Shown here piece after piece: positions 10,953-23,727 of a DNA stretch of 62,973 nt. The stretch is taken from assembly GCA_009746045.1 (NCBI GenBank), contig RPFO01002071.1, positions 64,001 to 126,973 on the forward strand, read 5' to 3'. The notes under the pieces are model-generated. The model was not told where the DNA came from. It saw only the letters and a list, made by a program, of their open reading frames with translations, and ran no database searches. Numbering within the stretch: position 1 is the first letter of the stretch; every line of letters begins with the position of its first letter. The stretch is from Mesostigma viride. Taxonomy: Eukaryota > Streptophyta > Mesostigmatophyceae > Mesostigmatales > Mesostigmataceae. The translations under genes and the position numbers were made by a program.

Positions 10953-12297
10953 CCCATAGTCCGGAAACAGTTCGATATATCGAACTGTTTGACCCCCGGT
11001 GGCGCGGCGCTCAATTCCAGGAGCGCCGCGCCACCCGTGACGGAGGGAAGTTGTCCGGTGGGTCTGGGAACACTTAGGGACGAAGGTGATGCATAGGTTT
11101 GGGGGTAATATTCGCCATAGCCTGGTAAATACAACGTGTATTGAGACAGTATCACGTGACTTTGGCGGGAAATTTTCACTCGCGCGCGCGCGTAACGAGA
11201 TATGGCTGCTAGCGTGCCGTTATCAAGGAAATTTTGCGTCTCGCGGCTTGTAATGGTTCAGAATGTTGCTCAGAATGATGATGCGTGATTTTCGTAGGTC
11301 AGGGGTGGCCAGATGTATAGCATTGGTAAAATACAGGTAGGACATTACTGCTTTCTTGGTCGTCAGTACCAGATGAGTAATGGCATGCCATATTTCGATT
11401 TTCTTCTTATGGCCCGGCAGTCTGCGCCAGCCCGAGCACCCAGTTTTGGTACGGGACATCCGCAGCAGCGTCCCTGTGAATTCGGATGCGTTTATAGGTC
11501 ATCTTTGCACAGAACATCAACCTGGTAATCATGTCGGATGCATGCATTATGCGGCTATGGCGGCCTATGCCTGGAAAGCATTAGCCAGTGTGAGATATGA
11601 GGGTCCCGGCCAGCAGAACCCGGAAAGGTCGTGATCAAGCCAGGTACGGCAACGTGTTTGCATGTCGTTTGCACGGGAATCTGTCGTTTATACATCCATT
11701 TTACACGAGTGTATCAGTGCCTCTTGCAGCAGGTTTCCATGCCTGCTGTATGAGTGCTATTAGCCCCAAATCTGCTCAGTTTGTGGTGTTTCTTTGGAGG
11801 ATGCCATTCCGTTAGTGCTGGTTTAGCACTTCTTTGTTTCCCAGCACTTTTTACAGTCCTATGTGGCTGTATACAATGCATAAGTGTGTGGCATTTCATG
11901 GATGGCTGCTTACGCGCGCGTAACCCACACACGTAAGTGAGCGCATTATATAGGTCAGATGGGCTATCCGTGCGGTCTGACCCAAGGAAAGCATGGTGGC
12001 ACTATCTATTGACATTGTCCAACCCCAGAATAATTTTTTAGAACCCTCCCTGCAGGGGTAAACTACTAAGGGGATTTCCCTTGCCTGAAAATGATCGTCT
12101 TTTGTCCAACTTTGGCAGTAAATATCTTGCAAAGCACTGAATGGACTCGGGATATTATTGCATTTTCTGAAAGCCCTTGAAGTGTAGATACTCCTAGCAC
12201 CTTGGTTGGGGGTATTTGGAGTTGTGGCCTATGAGTTATGATTTTTTCCATTTTCAGGGGTCTAAAAATGCCAAAAACCCATTCCCGGACTATGGGT
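10953..12297. mobile_element. piggyBac-like element with TTAA target duplication
   Basis: The ends are CCCATAGTCCGG (10953) and CCGGACTATGGG (ending 12297), and TTAA lies directly outside both (10949-10952, 12298-12301). A TTAA duplication with CCC...GGG ends is the signature of piggyBac elements. Just inside the left end are two hairpins: a 26-bp perfect palindrome around TTCGATATATCGAA (10965-10990), and a GC-rich stem with 15-bp arms (GGTGGCGCGGCGCTC, 10999-11036). No transposase is recognised in 1.35 kb, so it is probably non-autonomous. The related sequence at 38.2-38.97 kb lacks it. Confidence 0.75.
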
Positions 12298-12301
12298 TAA
12301 G

Positions 12302-12460
12302 CAGTTCTTGTCAGAATGGCGTCAAACCTTTAACATAGGAGGTACCATATGTGCAGAGGATGGTAGCATGTGGTTTGGCCAGTTTTCACATGGCTTGGAT
12401 GGATAAAGATGTGTTAGTGTGGTTGAATACTAGCTAAAACCTCCGTGCAACTGCATGTGC
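12302..12460 (+). repeat. dispersed repeat, right part
   Basis: It continues the dispersed repeat after the TTAA element and matches about 38225-38390 inverted (shared words around CATGGCTTGGATGGATAAAG and TTCACATGG). It ends near the ACTAGCTAAAACCTCC motif, which is itself similar to 10890-10910, suggesting older internal duplication. Confidence 0.6.
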
Positions 12461-13093
12461 AGGTTTTATGACCGGGAAATCACAGTCCTGGTCGATCAGA
12501 CGAAGGATAAATACCTCAAGTCTTGGGTCGTGTACGCGTAAAACCCCTTTTCAAGCTCCTGCACGCATTTGGTGGTCTCTTACGCTCCCCCCCCCCCTCA
12601 ACATGAGACTGTCCTTCATGTAGGACTTGACGGGTTTGTAAGGATTTGACTTTCAAACGGAGGTGCATGTCTTATTCACCAACATACGTCATTCAGAATT
12701 ACGCACCCTGGAGACAAAATACATGAGCTGGTGCCTGCATGGCCGAATGTTGTGCACTCCCCTTGTATTATGCTGTGTAAGGGAATCAAGCAATTTAATT
12801 GACATGGGCTGCACATGCTAAGACCAAGGTAACACACATATATGGCCCAATATATCAAGGAGACAACCCAATATATGTCTTGATATATGTCCCAATGATT
12901 GATATATGTCCCAATGAATGAAGGTTCCTTTATTGGTACCCGCATGACTTAAAAAAATTAAATTAAATTAAATTAAATTATAACATGCCTCCGTGGGGAG
13001 GTCATGTAGCACATATTCCATGATGGATGGGGTGGAGGAAGCCGCGTGATCGAACTATACTAACTCTAAGCTATCTAGAAAATCCTAACTACA
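12461..13093. other. intergenic sequence inside the nested transposon
   Basis: No gene seen. It holds a C run at 12591, AT-rich TATGTC/ATATATC copies (12840-12915) and an (AAATT)n-like stretch at 12953-12980. Confidence 0.5.
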
Positions 13094-13489
13094 CTACTCA
13101 TCAAAACGCCTCCTCCGCTTGGGGGGAGGGGGCTTGCCCACAGGGTCGGGCGTGTGCGCCTTGACAATCTTCTTCCACCGCGTCTTGTCCTGCATGACAG
13201 TCCAAAGACGGAAGAGAGAGTGGATGCGGTGCTCAAACTGGGCTGGGACCACTAGGTCGTCCAGCAACATCTGAACGTAGTTCGTGACAGGTTTCCCTAC
13301 CCGTTTGGGAATGTCCGCGGGGCCAGGCCAGGTCAGAATGTGCCGCCCTGGCTGGCCAAGCCGCTGGGGGCCGGCCAGACCGAGGGTAGTGTCGACCTGG
13401 CTGGTGCGGGCAAGGTGTCCTACAAATGCTATCCTACGCTGCCTAATCTCGTCCGAAACACGAGGCATGCCATGATACAAAGACTGCAT
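13094..13489 (-). pseudogene. C-terminal tail of a LINE reverse-transcriptase protein
   Basis: The frame contains IRQRRIAFVGHLAR (residues about 15-29), the 'rRRLxWxGHvxR' signature found near the C-terminus of many LINE ORF2 proteins. A Trp/Lys-rich segment and a basic tail follow. Only 131 codons are present and no palm motifs, so it is a 5'-truncated copy. It probably belongs to the same LINE group as the fragments at 35430-36064 and 37456-37993, which carry earlier parts of such a protein. It lies inside the nested DNA transposon. Confidence 0.65.
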
Positions 13490-14420
13490 GACTTAGTCTA
13501 CGTGATAATCAATTTATTAGTTAATTAATTTGTCCCAGTGATGATCAAAGTGTGACATTGTTATCCATTCCCACACAAGGCGTCCCCCTGCCCCTTATTC
13601 TCTTTGTGTAACGGCGTAAGATAGGGATACAAAGCACGATGCTTACTGTGCTCAATGTCTTCCCAACGGCAGCATCCTTATACATTAATTAATTAATTAA
13701 TAGACACGTGACTGCGTCCTTATACATATATTAATTAATTTACCATTGCCACAGTGCCGTTACCATTGCCACTATTTGTATATCAAAGAGAAAACCAGAT
13801 TACTTGTATTAATTGATTTGTCAAGGAGAAAACCATCTACCTACATAGTTAATCAATTAGTTAATTAAACCTACCTAGTTAATCAATTAGTAAATTAAAC
13901 GTAGCTATTTATCAACCGGCGGTAGTCATGCGTCCAATGGATTTCAGAATGGTGTTTGACATGAATCACGGCCCACGGGCTTGAAGGTGTCTTCAATGGT
14001 ACCTTCAAAGAACAGCTAGTAGAGGACATGGGGGGCCTAGGCCTCTCCGTGATTTGGAACAAGATGATGGACAAGGCCAAGTGGGCCCAGGTCATAGAGG
14101 ACAACGAACCCCCTCACGTGGGGAAGCGCCCGCGTTTGCAAACATGTGGGAAGCGCGCTAGACAATTCGTCCATCCATCCATCCATCGGGGTTAATGCTC
14201 CGTGACTCCCCAACGGGAGCACGAGTCTAATTAATTAATTAATCAATTAATGGTACCAAAGTGGGGATCCATACCTAGGTCCTCAAAATTGACTTAGTTT
14301 GGCATGGGGTTTGGCTAATGGTGTTTGGCAGGAATGGTGTTTGGCTAATGATAGTAAATAGCACACCTTATTTTGTTAACAGGAATGGTGTTTGGCTAAT
14401 GATAATAAATAGCACACCTT
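13490..14420. other. AT-rich spacer with TTAATTAA words
   Basis: No gene seen. It contains repeated TTAATTAATT stretches (13518, 13685, 13730, 14228) and a duplicated unit around ACCTAGTTAATCAATTAGT (13838-13900). A GGAATGGTGTTTGGCTAATG unit is repeated at 14302-14402. Confidence 0.5.
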
Positions 14421-15506
<1,086 letters not shown>

Positions 15507-16232
15507 CACCACACCATCCAAGGCTGCCTGCCTCCTGTGTGTCTTCCAGGTCCAGACCAGCCTGACCTGGTAGTGTCGTCAGCTTGCGAGCGTTCCCACG
15601 TGCCTACCTATGTGGCTGGCAACATGCGTAAACCCATTCATGCATGCGTGCATGCACGCATGCGACCATATTTGAACATATCTGTCCAGGCCTGCCAAAA
15701 CATGACCATGCAAAGATACACGCAAACTAGCGTACCAGCGGCAAGCATGTGTGCAAATATAAACTGTTCGCCTGCCCCTCTGCCTGCACTTCATCCTGCC
15801 TGTCAGTATGTCTGCCGACACAGGATGCAGGAGGGAGGCCGCCTTCCACAGGCTAATCCCACCAAGGAAATGAAATAAAGCGCATAAAAGCAAAGCAACC
15901 AACAGCAAGAGGCAAAAGGTTACATAGATGAATGCCATATGCAAGACGTATGGACAACATGACACTCAAGGCGCCATAATACCCTGAGCATCCATAACAT
16001 TGACGCAGTCAGGTGCGGCAATTTATCAATGCAGGTGTTTGCGGCCGTCGAATCCACGGCAGCGGTGCCAGACGGAAGGACAGCACACATCCTAGGTCCC
16101 GCAAAGAATTTCTTCAGCGGCCACCGACAGCACCGGAAAATAAAATTCCAGCAAGAAACGCAACAAACAATAACAAACCCTGACTAGACCTCCATTTTCA
16201 ACCACCCTATCACCCTAAACCAGAACTGCGGC
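15507..16232. other. spacer right of the microsatellite, no gene seen
   Basis: Mixed-composition sequence. The plus-strand open frame continuing from the microsatellite (to 15878) and the minus-strand frame 15579-15965 show no domain. Nothing else recognised. Confidence 0.4.
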
Positions 16233-16670
16233 TCACCAGATGCTCCGGAGGTCAAGCAGTATCCAGTTTTCACTTACGCACGTTTCCGCAGTATTCTCAC
16301 GGCATTCCCACCGGCAGCTACCTCGGTCCGCCCCAAAAATGCTGTACGATGGAGCCCATGGATGTATCCCGCATTCGACGCCTTTTTGAAGTGATCGCGT
16401 CACGTAGGCAGCTGTAGGCACACGATTCACACGATTCCGGATAGCGCAGTTTTTCATTCTTTGATCATCGCAATCGGTCGCTATATGCATGACTCCAACC
16501 TCAGCGTGGAGCGATGAAGACTGAGAAATGTAGCAATTATACACATAAGCACGAGATTTTTCACAGATTTCTTTCTGAAACGATTGTTTTCGCAGCAAGA
16601 ATGGGAAATGCCGTCTCCATAGCTCCACGAGCTGACGACCTCGCCATCTTACTAATGAAGTGAGTTGCAT
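16233..16670 (-). CDS. hypothetical 145-residue frame near the transposon's right end
   Basis: An open frame with ordinary amino-acid composition, a basic/aromatic N-terminus (WRGRQLVELWRRHFPFLL) and several Cys/Trp residues. It starts just inside the right subterminal repeats, where a transposon gene on the minus strand could begin. I recognise no family. It may be a chance frame. Confidence 0.25.
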   Translation of the reverse strand: MQLTSLVRWRGRQLVELWRRHFPFLLRKQSFQKEICEKSRAYVYNCYISQSSSLHAEVGVMHIATDCDDQRMKNCAIRNRVNRVPTAAYVTRSLQKGVECGIHPWAPSYSIFGADRGSCRWECRENTAETCVSENWILLDLRSIW

Positions 16671-16803
16671 GTACTAATTATTCGCGTCGTTAGTGCTTTC
16701 GGATCGGATTTGGTCGGGTACGATTTGTCACTAATCAGTATCCGATCAGATTTCTCGGGTAAACCGTACTAATGAACCGAATTTTGTCACTAATTGAGGT
16801 GCC

Positions 16804-16832
16804 GAAATCACTAAGGAAGTGAGCTGACCCTG
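16804..16832 (-). repeat. right terminal inverted repeat of nested transposon
   Basis: 29 bp, perfect reverse complement of 8895-8923, followed by TA (16833-16834). Confidence 0.88.
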
Positions 16833-16834
16833 TA

Positions 16835-18694
16835 CCATCGCGCAGTGTTCGCGTCCCTCCTGTGGGCTGAGCCCGGTAGGGAGTTGTTCCTTGCACCACT
16901 GGTGGAGGCCGATCGAGCGTGATTTGCAAGTGGCTCGTGTCCGCGCGCCTACGAGGTTGCATGGATGAGGGACTCAGAGCAGGGCGTTCCATGTGCATGG
17001 CGGGCGGGCTGTGTGGGCTTCAAAACGTACTCTACCCCATGGCCATGCACTGGTACAGGGGTGGTGAGAGGCCTTCAAGCTTCGAGTGGGGGATGTGGCA
17101 ATGCGCGGTGGGGACTCCATACATAGGGGCGTGTTTCTGTTGCTGGAATCGGGATCCTGGGCAAGACAGCCAAGCGGGGTGGACAGGCGGATCGGTCGTG
17201 CGCGGGTTTGACCCCGGCCCACGAACGCTGTATGTGCTTGAGCACCTGTGCGCTGGGCGCGATCGAGCCCGAGGAGCTCTTGTTTGGGACTGCGGGGTTG
17301 CTTCGGCCCTACTCCATGAGCAGCACGGTGTCTCGCAGGGGCAACGTTACTGATACGGCAGTTCCTGCAAGGCGTGTCACTCCCCGACCTGCCCATTGCA
17401 TTATATAAGTGCGGGCATTGCGGGCGCTACGCAGTCCACGTCGGCGGCCTCGAGCATCACATGCTTATGGGCCTACGCAAACATCTTGACCGTGCTCTTG
17501 CTGTGCAAGTGTCACGGAGGGTGTGACTGCGAGCTGAGGAGTTTTCCCCCGCTTGCGGTGGAGTTCAGGCACATTGGCAGTAAGGAATGCGGGGACCGGC
17601 GACTGCTCCGGTCTATGCACGTCGGCCGGAGTGGTGTTGTGCCTAAACTACTGCAGCTTCGTGGAGGAGTTGGCAGGGCGCACTCCAGTGGACACGCTGG
17701 GGCCCTGCTAGTTTTGGGCACTTAACGTGCCATATTATCCAAGTTTCCGGTGTTGATCGACTTTGACTGTTTCCTGTGCTGGATAGAGACGGCGGGGCGC
17801 ACTCTAGTGGACACACTAGGGCCTTGCGGGCACCTGCATGCGTTCGCAGATGCAGGGGAGGCGCACTCTAGCGGCTACGCTAGGGCTTCCCCCCTCTATA
17901 CAGCCACTCCAGCGGCGGCCAGGGACGGCCACGTTGCATGGTCGGTTGGCTCACGGCGCGCCTGTATTTGAGAGGACGCGTACAACTGTCGGTAGTGAGG
18001 CGATGGATCAGATTCTTCTGGTGCACGCCCTCGCTTCTGAGCATGGGGCCTGCACTGCATGCTGTGCCTCACCGTCGTCGACGCTAGTAGTACTTCTTAA
18101 TCGTCATGTGATTACGCGCATCAGTCGCACTGTAAGGCTGGGTTTCGGCTGGACGGGATACATGACTGGCCACCTCGTCGGCCGGATCATCAAGTTGTAT
18201 GCAGGAAAAATATTCCCTCTTGCTGACAGGCCCGATTGGCTATATAAAGAGTTGCCCTTGCGTGGCAAGTCTGGGGGGACCTGGTTTCACTGGCCCGTTG
18301 GTGCACAAGGGCTGGGACATAGTACCCCTATGGTCAACATTTCATCAAGTTTGAGGCTGCTCAGGACCTCAGGACTGGTTGCGCGGGATTACATGATGGA
18401 CTGTGCATTATTATGTGGATGGGATAGGGCACGCGGTGGCGCCCCCTAAGATGGTTCCAGTGGATCGGCGCGACAACAACGGCGGTCGCTGAGATGGCTG
18501 TGAGAGTTTTATGACGGATAGTGGAATTATCCTGTCATCCTGTTTCAGGCTACTACGTCAGGGTTGGTCCTGTGTATCAACCTCTAGAGGAATTGGTATT
18601 ACTAACCCGCGGGTGAACCGGGGTTGGGACATAGTACTCTTATAGTAGCTTACTTGTTTCCTTTCTATCTCTTGTACGGTAGGGACTACCGACC
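16835..18694 (+). other. 3' internal region of the LTR element (non-coding)
   Basis: No domain is recognised in the open frames here. From about 17570 to the polypurine tract the sequence recurs inverted at 42620-43751, confirming it as part of the element. Three hairpins built on CACTCTAGTG-GACA-CACTAG lie at 17685-17700, 17804-17819 and 17868-17883; their stems vary in a base-pair-preserving way. Long non-coding 3' regions are common in non-autonomous LTR elements. Confidence 0.65.
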
Positions 18695-18712
18695 CCCGTG
18701 GGGGGGGAGGAG
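18695..18712 (+). promoter_or_regulatory. polypurine tract
   Basis: A G-rich run (GTGGGGGGGGAGGAG) immediately before the 3' LTR, the expected plus-strand primer for reverse transcription. The inverted element copy has the complementary tract right after 42619. Confidence 0.85.
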
Positions 18713-19380
18713 TGTTACGTCCCGGCCCTTTTGGACGGACGTAACAATGGAATAAATTATGTAGTTTGACTTGTTGTCATAGTCCGTAGGACTTTGGGAC
18801 TCATTTCGGGACTTAATTTGGGAATTGTCCCTTGGTCAGGACTTTTGTATGGAACTATGACAGTTTGTGTGATTCGGACCAGTTATTTTGGGCCTAGGTT
18901 GTTGTATGCGTGTATCTTCTAGGGGCCGGTGCAGTCGCGCCGCGCTGCGTACTTTATAGCTAGTTGAGATATTGTACTCATGCGTGGATTCTGTAGGCGA
19001 GGGTCGATGTCGACCCGAGGATCTTGTGTGGACTGCATGCTTTGGAAGGTCGGCGCCATGTCGGCGCCCCTTGCCAGCGTAGTGGCAGACCTAGGTGAAA
19101 TTGGTCCGAGGACGAGAGTCTCGTCCTCTTGGTTTGATGAATGATAAGTGCGAATACGCCTACACATTAAACCTGGGGCAACTATCCATTTGTAATTGGT
19201 ATTGCTAGCCATTATAAGTGTGTATTAAGTAGCTTGGCATCAAGTCGCGGTGCCAGATATCTCACGACCCCAGTCGTGAAGCGCAATCTGCATTAGGCCA
19301 CCTTGAATCTTCCTAATTCCGGCATGGTAGATCTTTCGCTACGTAGCTCAGGCTAGGAGTGTCTGGGCTGGGACGTAACA
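18713..19380 (+). repeat. 3' long terminal repeat
   Basis: 668-bp direct repeat of 2616-3285, followed by the target duplication CGCCG (19381-19385). Confidence 0.92.
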
Positions 19381-19385
19381 CGCCG

Positions 19386-20099
19386 TTTCCACAACCAATT
19401 GGAGAAACACACACCATAAATAACCATAATCCTTAAATTCATCACGAGACACTTATACTTCCAATAGGGGACATACAGTAGGTTCAGATATAGGCACAAA
19501 AGTAATATCAACCAAGGATAAATTTTCAACTTAATTGTAGGGGCCCATAATAAGTACCATCAGGGAACCAGACAACCATGGTACAGAAATTAATAATAAA
19601 CGTATTAGCTGGTACGTGCCCATCTAATCCTAATAATTAGTTATGGTAGTAGCCTATGGTAGCCACAAGACTGATAGGGCGACCTTGTATCATCAGGGGG
19701 GAAGTGACCGTACCAGAGTAATGGCTAGTACGTCCATCAGAATAATGCACGTTGATAGGAGCACGATGTGGGGTAGGGGTTAAACCTAATCTCTGAACTA
19801 GCCTTGCTCACAAGGAAGCTAGTTACCCCAGTATCCACAAGAACCAATACATCGTGGTCATCACAATTTAGGAAAGGGTCCACAACGGTAGAAGGAACAG
19901 TTAGACCACCGTTTAAAAACATCAGGAGTCTAACACGTAATGGTGTATGTAAGGTATTGTCAGCATCCACAGTAGTAGTAAATACTTAATTGCAAGCAAA
20001 AGTTTTCAAATTATGTGTTCTTAGACAATGTAATGGTAAGTGCACCGAAATCAAGAGTGATCGGGGTGTCAGCAACAGAAGACGAACCAGTATCACATA
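19386..20099 (-). pseudogene. older retroelement fragment with retropepsin-like motif
   Basis: The minus-strand frame 19737-19970 encodes VLVLVDTGVTSFLVSKA; the DTG at residues 46-48 and the following hydrophobic SF-V pattern match the active site of retroelement aspartic proteases, as in the protease at 7002. The rest of the region is AT-rich, on the same strand and of similar character to the Gag fragment at 25.6-28.5 kb and the integrase-like fragment at 1783-2196. I read it as the 5' pol part of an older element split by the young LTR element. Confidence 0.5.
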
Positions 20100-20312
20100 T
20101 TTATTAATAATATAATTACTTACAGCAGAGTGAAATCACTCAAACCAAAGCAAACGCCCAGCTATAAACCTATAGACAGAGCCATGTCAAAGCTCTATAC
20201 TACGATAAAACCAATGGAAACGCCTAACGGGAGGAACCTAATAGCCCTGCTGCACCGCAAAATCAGCCCGCGTACGGCGGAGCATGATGTCAGCCATGGC
20301 CCGAGTCATTGC
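20100..20312 (-). mobile_element. severely 5'-truncated LINE 3' end
   Basis: About 210 bp, nearly identical to 39105-39316, which is the 3' tail of the endonuclease-type LINE copy at 39.1-41.1 kb. Only the tail is present, as expected from incomplete reverse transcription. Confidence 0.75.
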
Positions 20313-21161
20313 ATTACCGAAAGAGGCAACATTCGTTTCCCTTGAAAATTCAAGTACAACGGACGGCGCGCAAATTTCAGCGTACGGACTGATCCAGGAC
20401 CGGATCGACCAAACCCGATCTGCCCAAATCTGCCCAAATCTTTCACTTCACGAGTCACTACCGGATCTGTACGGCACCTGCGGGCCGACTTCCTGATTCC
20501 GTGGACTCCGAGCATAGAACATTTTTTTCTGAGACGGCAGGCTTAGTCTTTAAATTAGACCAACCTCGGGCAGTGTTCGATGGCATGGAAGCTCTTGCTG
20601 TCGTTTAAACGGCGCTGTCAATTAAGTCTGTTGGTTTTTAATTTTGACAGGACTCGCCCAGCATGTTTTCCGCATGTTTTTAGCTCCAGGAATTATAACA
20701 GCTGTAATATCACCAGTGGAATGCGGGAGGGGAGGTCGGGCTTAAGGAAAACTTTCTTTCGTTGTCATGCCACCATTCAAGCTCCGTGGTTACATGCACG
20801 ACAGTGTAAGGCCCCTTCAAGAGAAGTTTCTGCGATCATAGACCGATAGTGCGCCACCGGTACTGGTAGAGAAATTTCATGCGTTTCTTGGAACGCCTAT
20901 AGGCTTAATGACGGCTAGGCAAACGAGCTACTATCTCGCCCCGGCTAATCTATGAAACGTAAGTGTGCCGCCTTTCCCGTGCGCTTGCAAGTGTGGGGAT
21001 CTCAGCGGGTCATTCGTTGTCACGTTTACGAAGCGTCTACCCATGTGTTCCATGGCAAACGCGGTGTGCCTGGCATCCGCAATGTGCTCTGAGCATGGGT
21101 GTGTTCGGCATTGGTCTCGGCCGCAGCTTGTCAGGCCCTGAGTCGCGATGCACGAAGCACG

Positions 21162-21195
<34 letters not shown>

Positions 21196-21500
21196 ATGAC
21201 TCTTTGTGTCCGTAGCCAGTGTTGCCGCTTTAGTTCTGATGTATGACTTGCATCGCAGCACTTTGATATCAACACGGCTCACATTACCAGATTACTAGCA
21301 ACACTGGTTACATGTTGCAAACTGCATTGGTATACAGATAATATTACAAATGCAAATAATCTGTACATAATATACAAAAGAGATGTCAATAATCTGCATT
21401 GAAGAAGATGCAGGTGTTTGACTGTGCATGGAGGCAAGAGCTGCTTGTTGATAGCAGCCACCGCCATGGGCTATGTTGTGTCGCTTTCACATATATTTGC
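20313..21500. other. intergenic, no gene seen
   Basis: Nothing recognisable apart from a short (TG)n run at 21163-21182 with an adjoining CGCG stretch. Open frames are short and without motifs. Confidence 0.5.
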
Positions 21501-21504
21501 CCAT

Positions 21505-22455
<951 letters not shown>

Positions 22456-23727
22456 GGCACATGGATTATGAAACAAATTGAAAGCACGGGCGCACAACAT
22501 CAACCAATATCATAACTTATTTTACTGTACAAGGTAATGTTCATTGGTACCACATGCATTACTGGACAACTTTGGAGTTGGGTTTGATATGGCCTGCAGG
22601 CTATCTATTGTGAAAACTGCAAGGCATGCTGGTATGGCTACTAAGTGGAACACCATGAATGGAATCCCTAGGAACACCAAGCCTAGTAATGTAAATTACA
22701 GGTGGCACAACTGGCACACACCACATCGTGGCAAATATAAGCCTGGACTGCAACAGATGATGGCATTTTCCTGTTATGGCATGGTCGATCGGAGGGAATT
22801 TTCAACTTTTAATGCCGATGGACAATGTGAAAGTTATTCCACATAGGGCGGCCCGGCACTCAGCTGCTAACGTCTAGCTGACAACAAGCTTCACGGCCGA
22901 ATCAGGGATGCAGCGTCCACTATTAAACCAAGGCATATGAAAAAAAATTCCTGCACAACGTCGGCTTACCGATGGTTGTGGTTAGCATGCGTGAACAAGA
23001 AGATTGTGTGGTTTGTACGCCAGTCTGATCCGGCGACATGGCAGTGGCTGCCGGCCAGCACATGCGCATGCCATTCGACATGCTGAATGGGGGGCTGTGC
23101 GTTAAAATCAAAATGAACATGACAAACATCTCATGTAAGAAATTTATATACAGCTTTCTGTCTCAAGCCAAAAAAGGGTGTGTCGTCATGCAATATATCA
23201 GTCCTGCCAGCCATAAACCTTAACTCCTAATCTGGAATTCACAATTGGCTTGTTTGAATCACACGCATAAACAAAGTAGTCGACACATGTCTACGGAAGC
23301 GGCATTTTGAACGTGAGATTGGATTGATTCGCCGTTTGGTTAGTAAGTTTCCCAGACTGCCATCGCTAGCAAATTTACCATGGCTAGCAGGTGCTGCGGT
23401 GCATTTTTTTGCTTAGGCAACGGGACCATTTTTCTTTAGTCTAGCGCAAAAAAGGCTAAGCATGGGCGGGTCGACATGGCGTCGCATGGGCCGTGAGGCC
23501 GGACTTGAACGGACGATAGTGTTGTACTAGTTCAGGCTGAAAATGATTCCACCGTTTTCCTTTTCTGATTCCACCGTTTTTCCTTTCCGATTCCTTGGAT
23601 GAAATCTGGCCGAATCAGACAGAATAGTTCCTGCGGTGCCAAAAGGGCGGTTACGAAAATGTGTGGCTGGAGTTTGTGCGAAGGGTAACTACTTTGACTG
23701 GTGCGCACTTGAAACTAGTCGGCATTG
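22456..23727. other. intergenic, no gene seen
   Basis: Moderately AT-rich sequence with a few short open frames (for example 22544-22846) lacking motifs. A duplicated GATTCCACCGTTTTCCTTT unit occurs near 23548-23590. Nothing else recognised. Confidence 0.45.

Noticed and set aside
17838-18449. 203-codon frame in the LTR element's 3' region
   Set aside because: No motif, and it overlaps the structured hairpin region; the inverted copy at 42.6-43.5 kb does not keep the frame.
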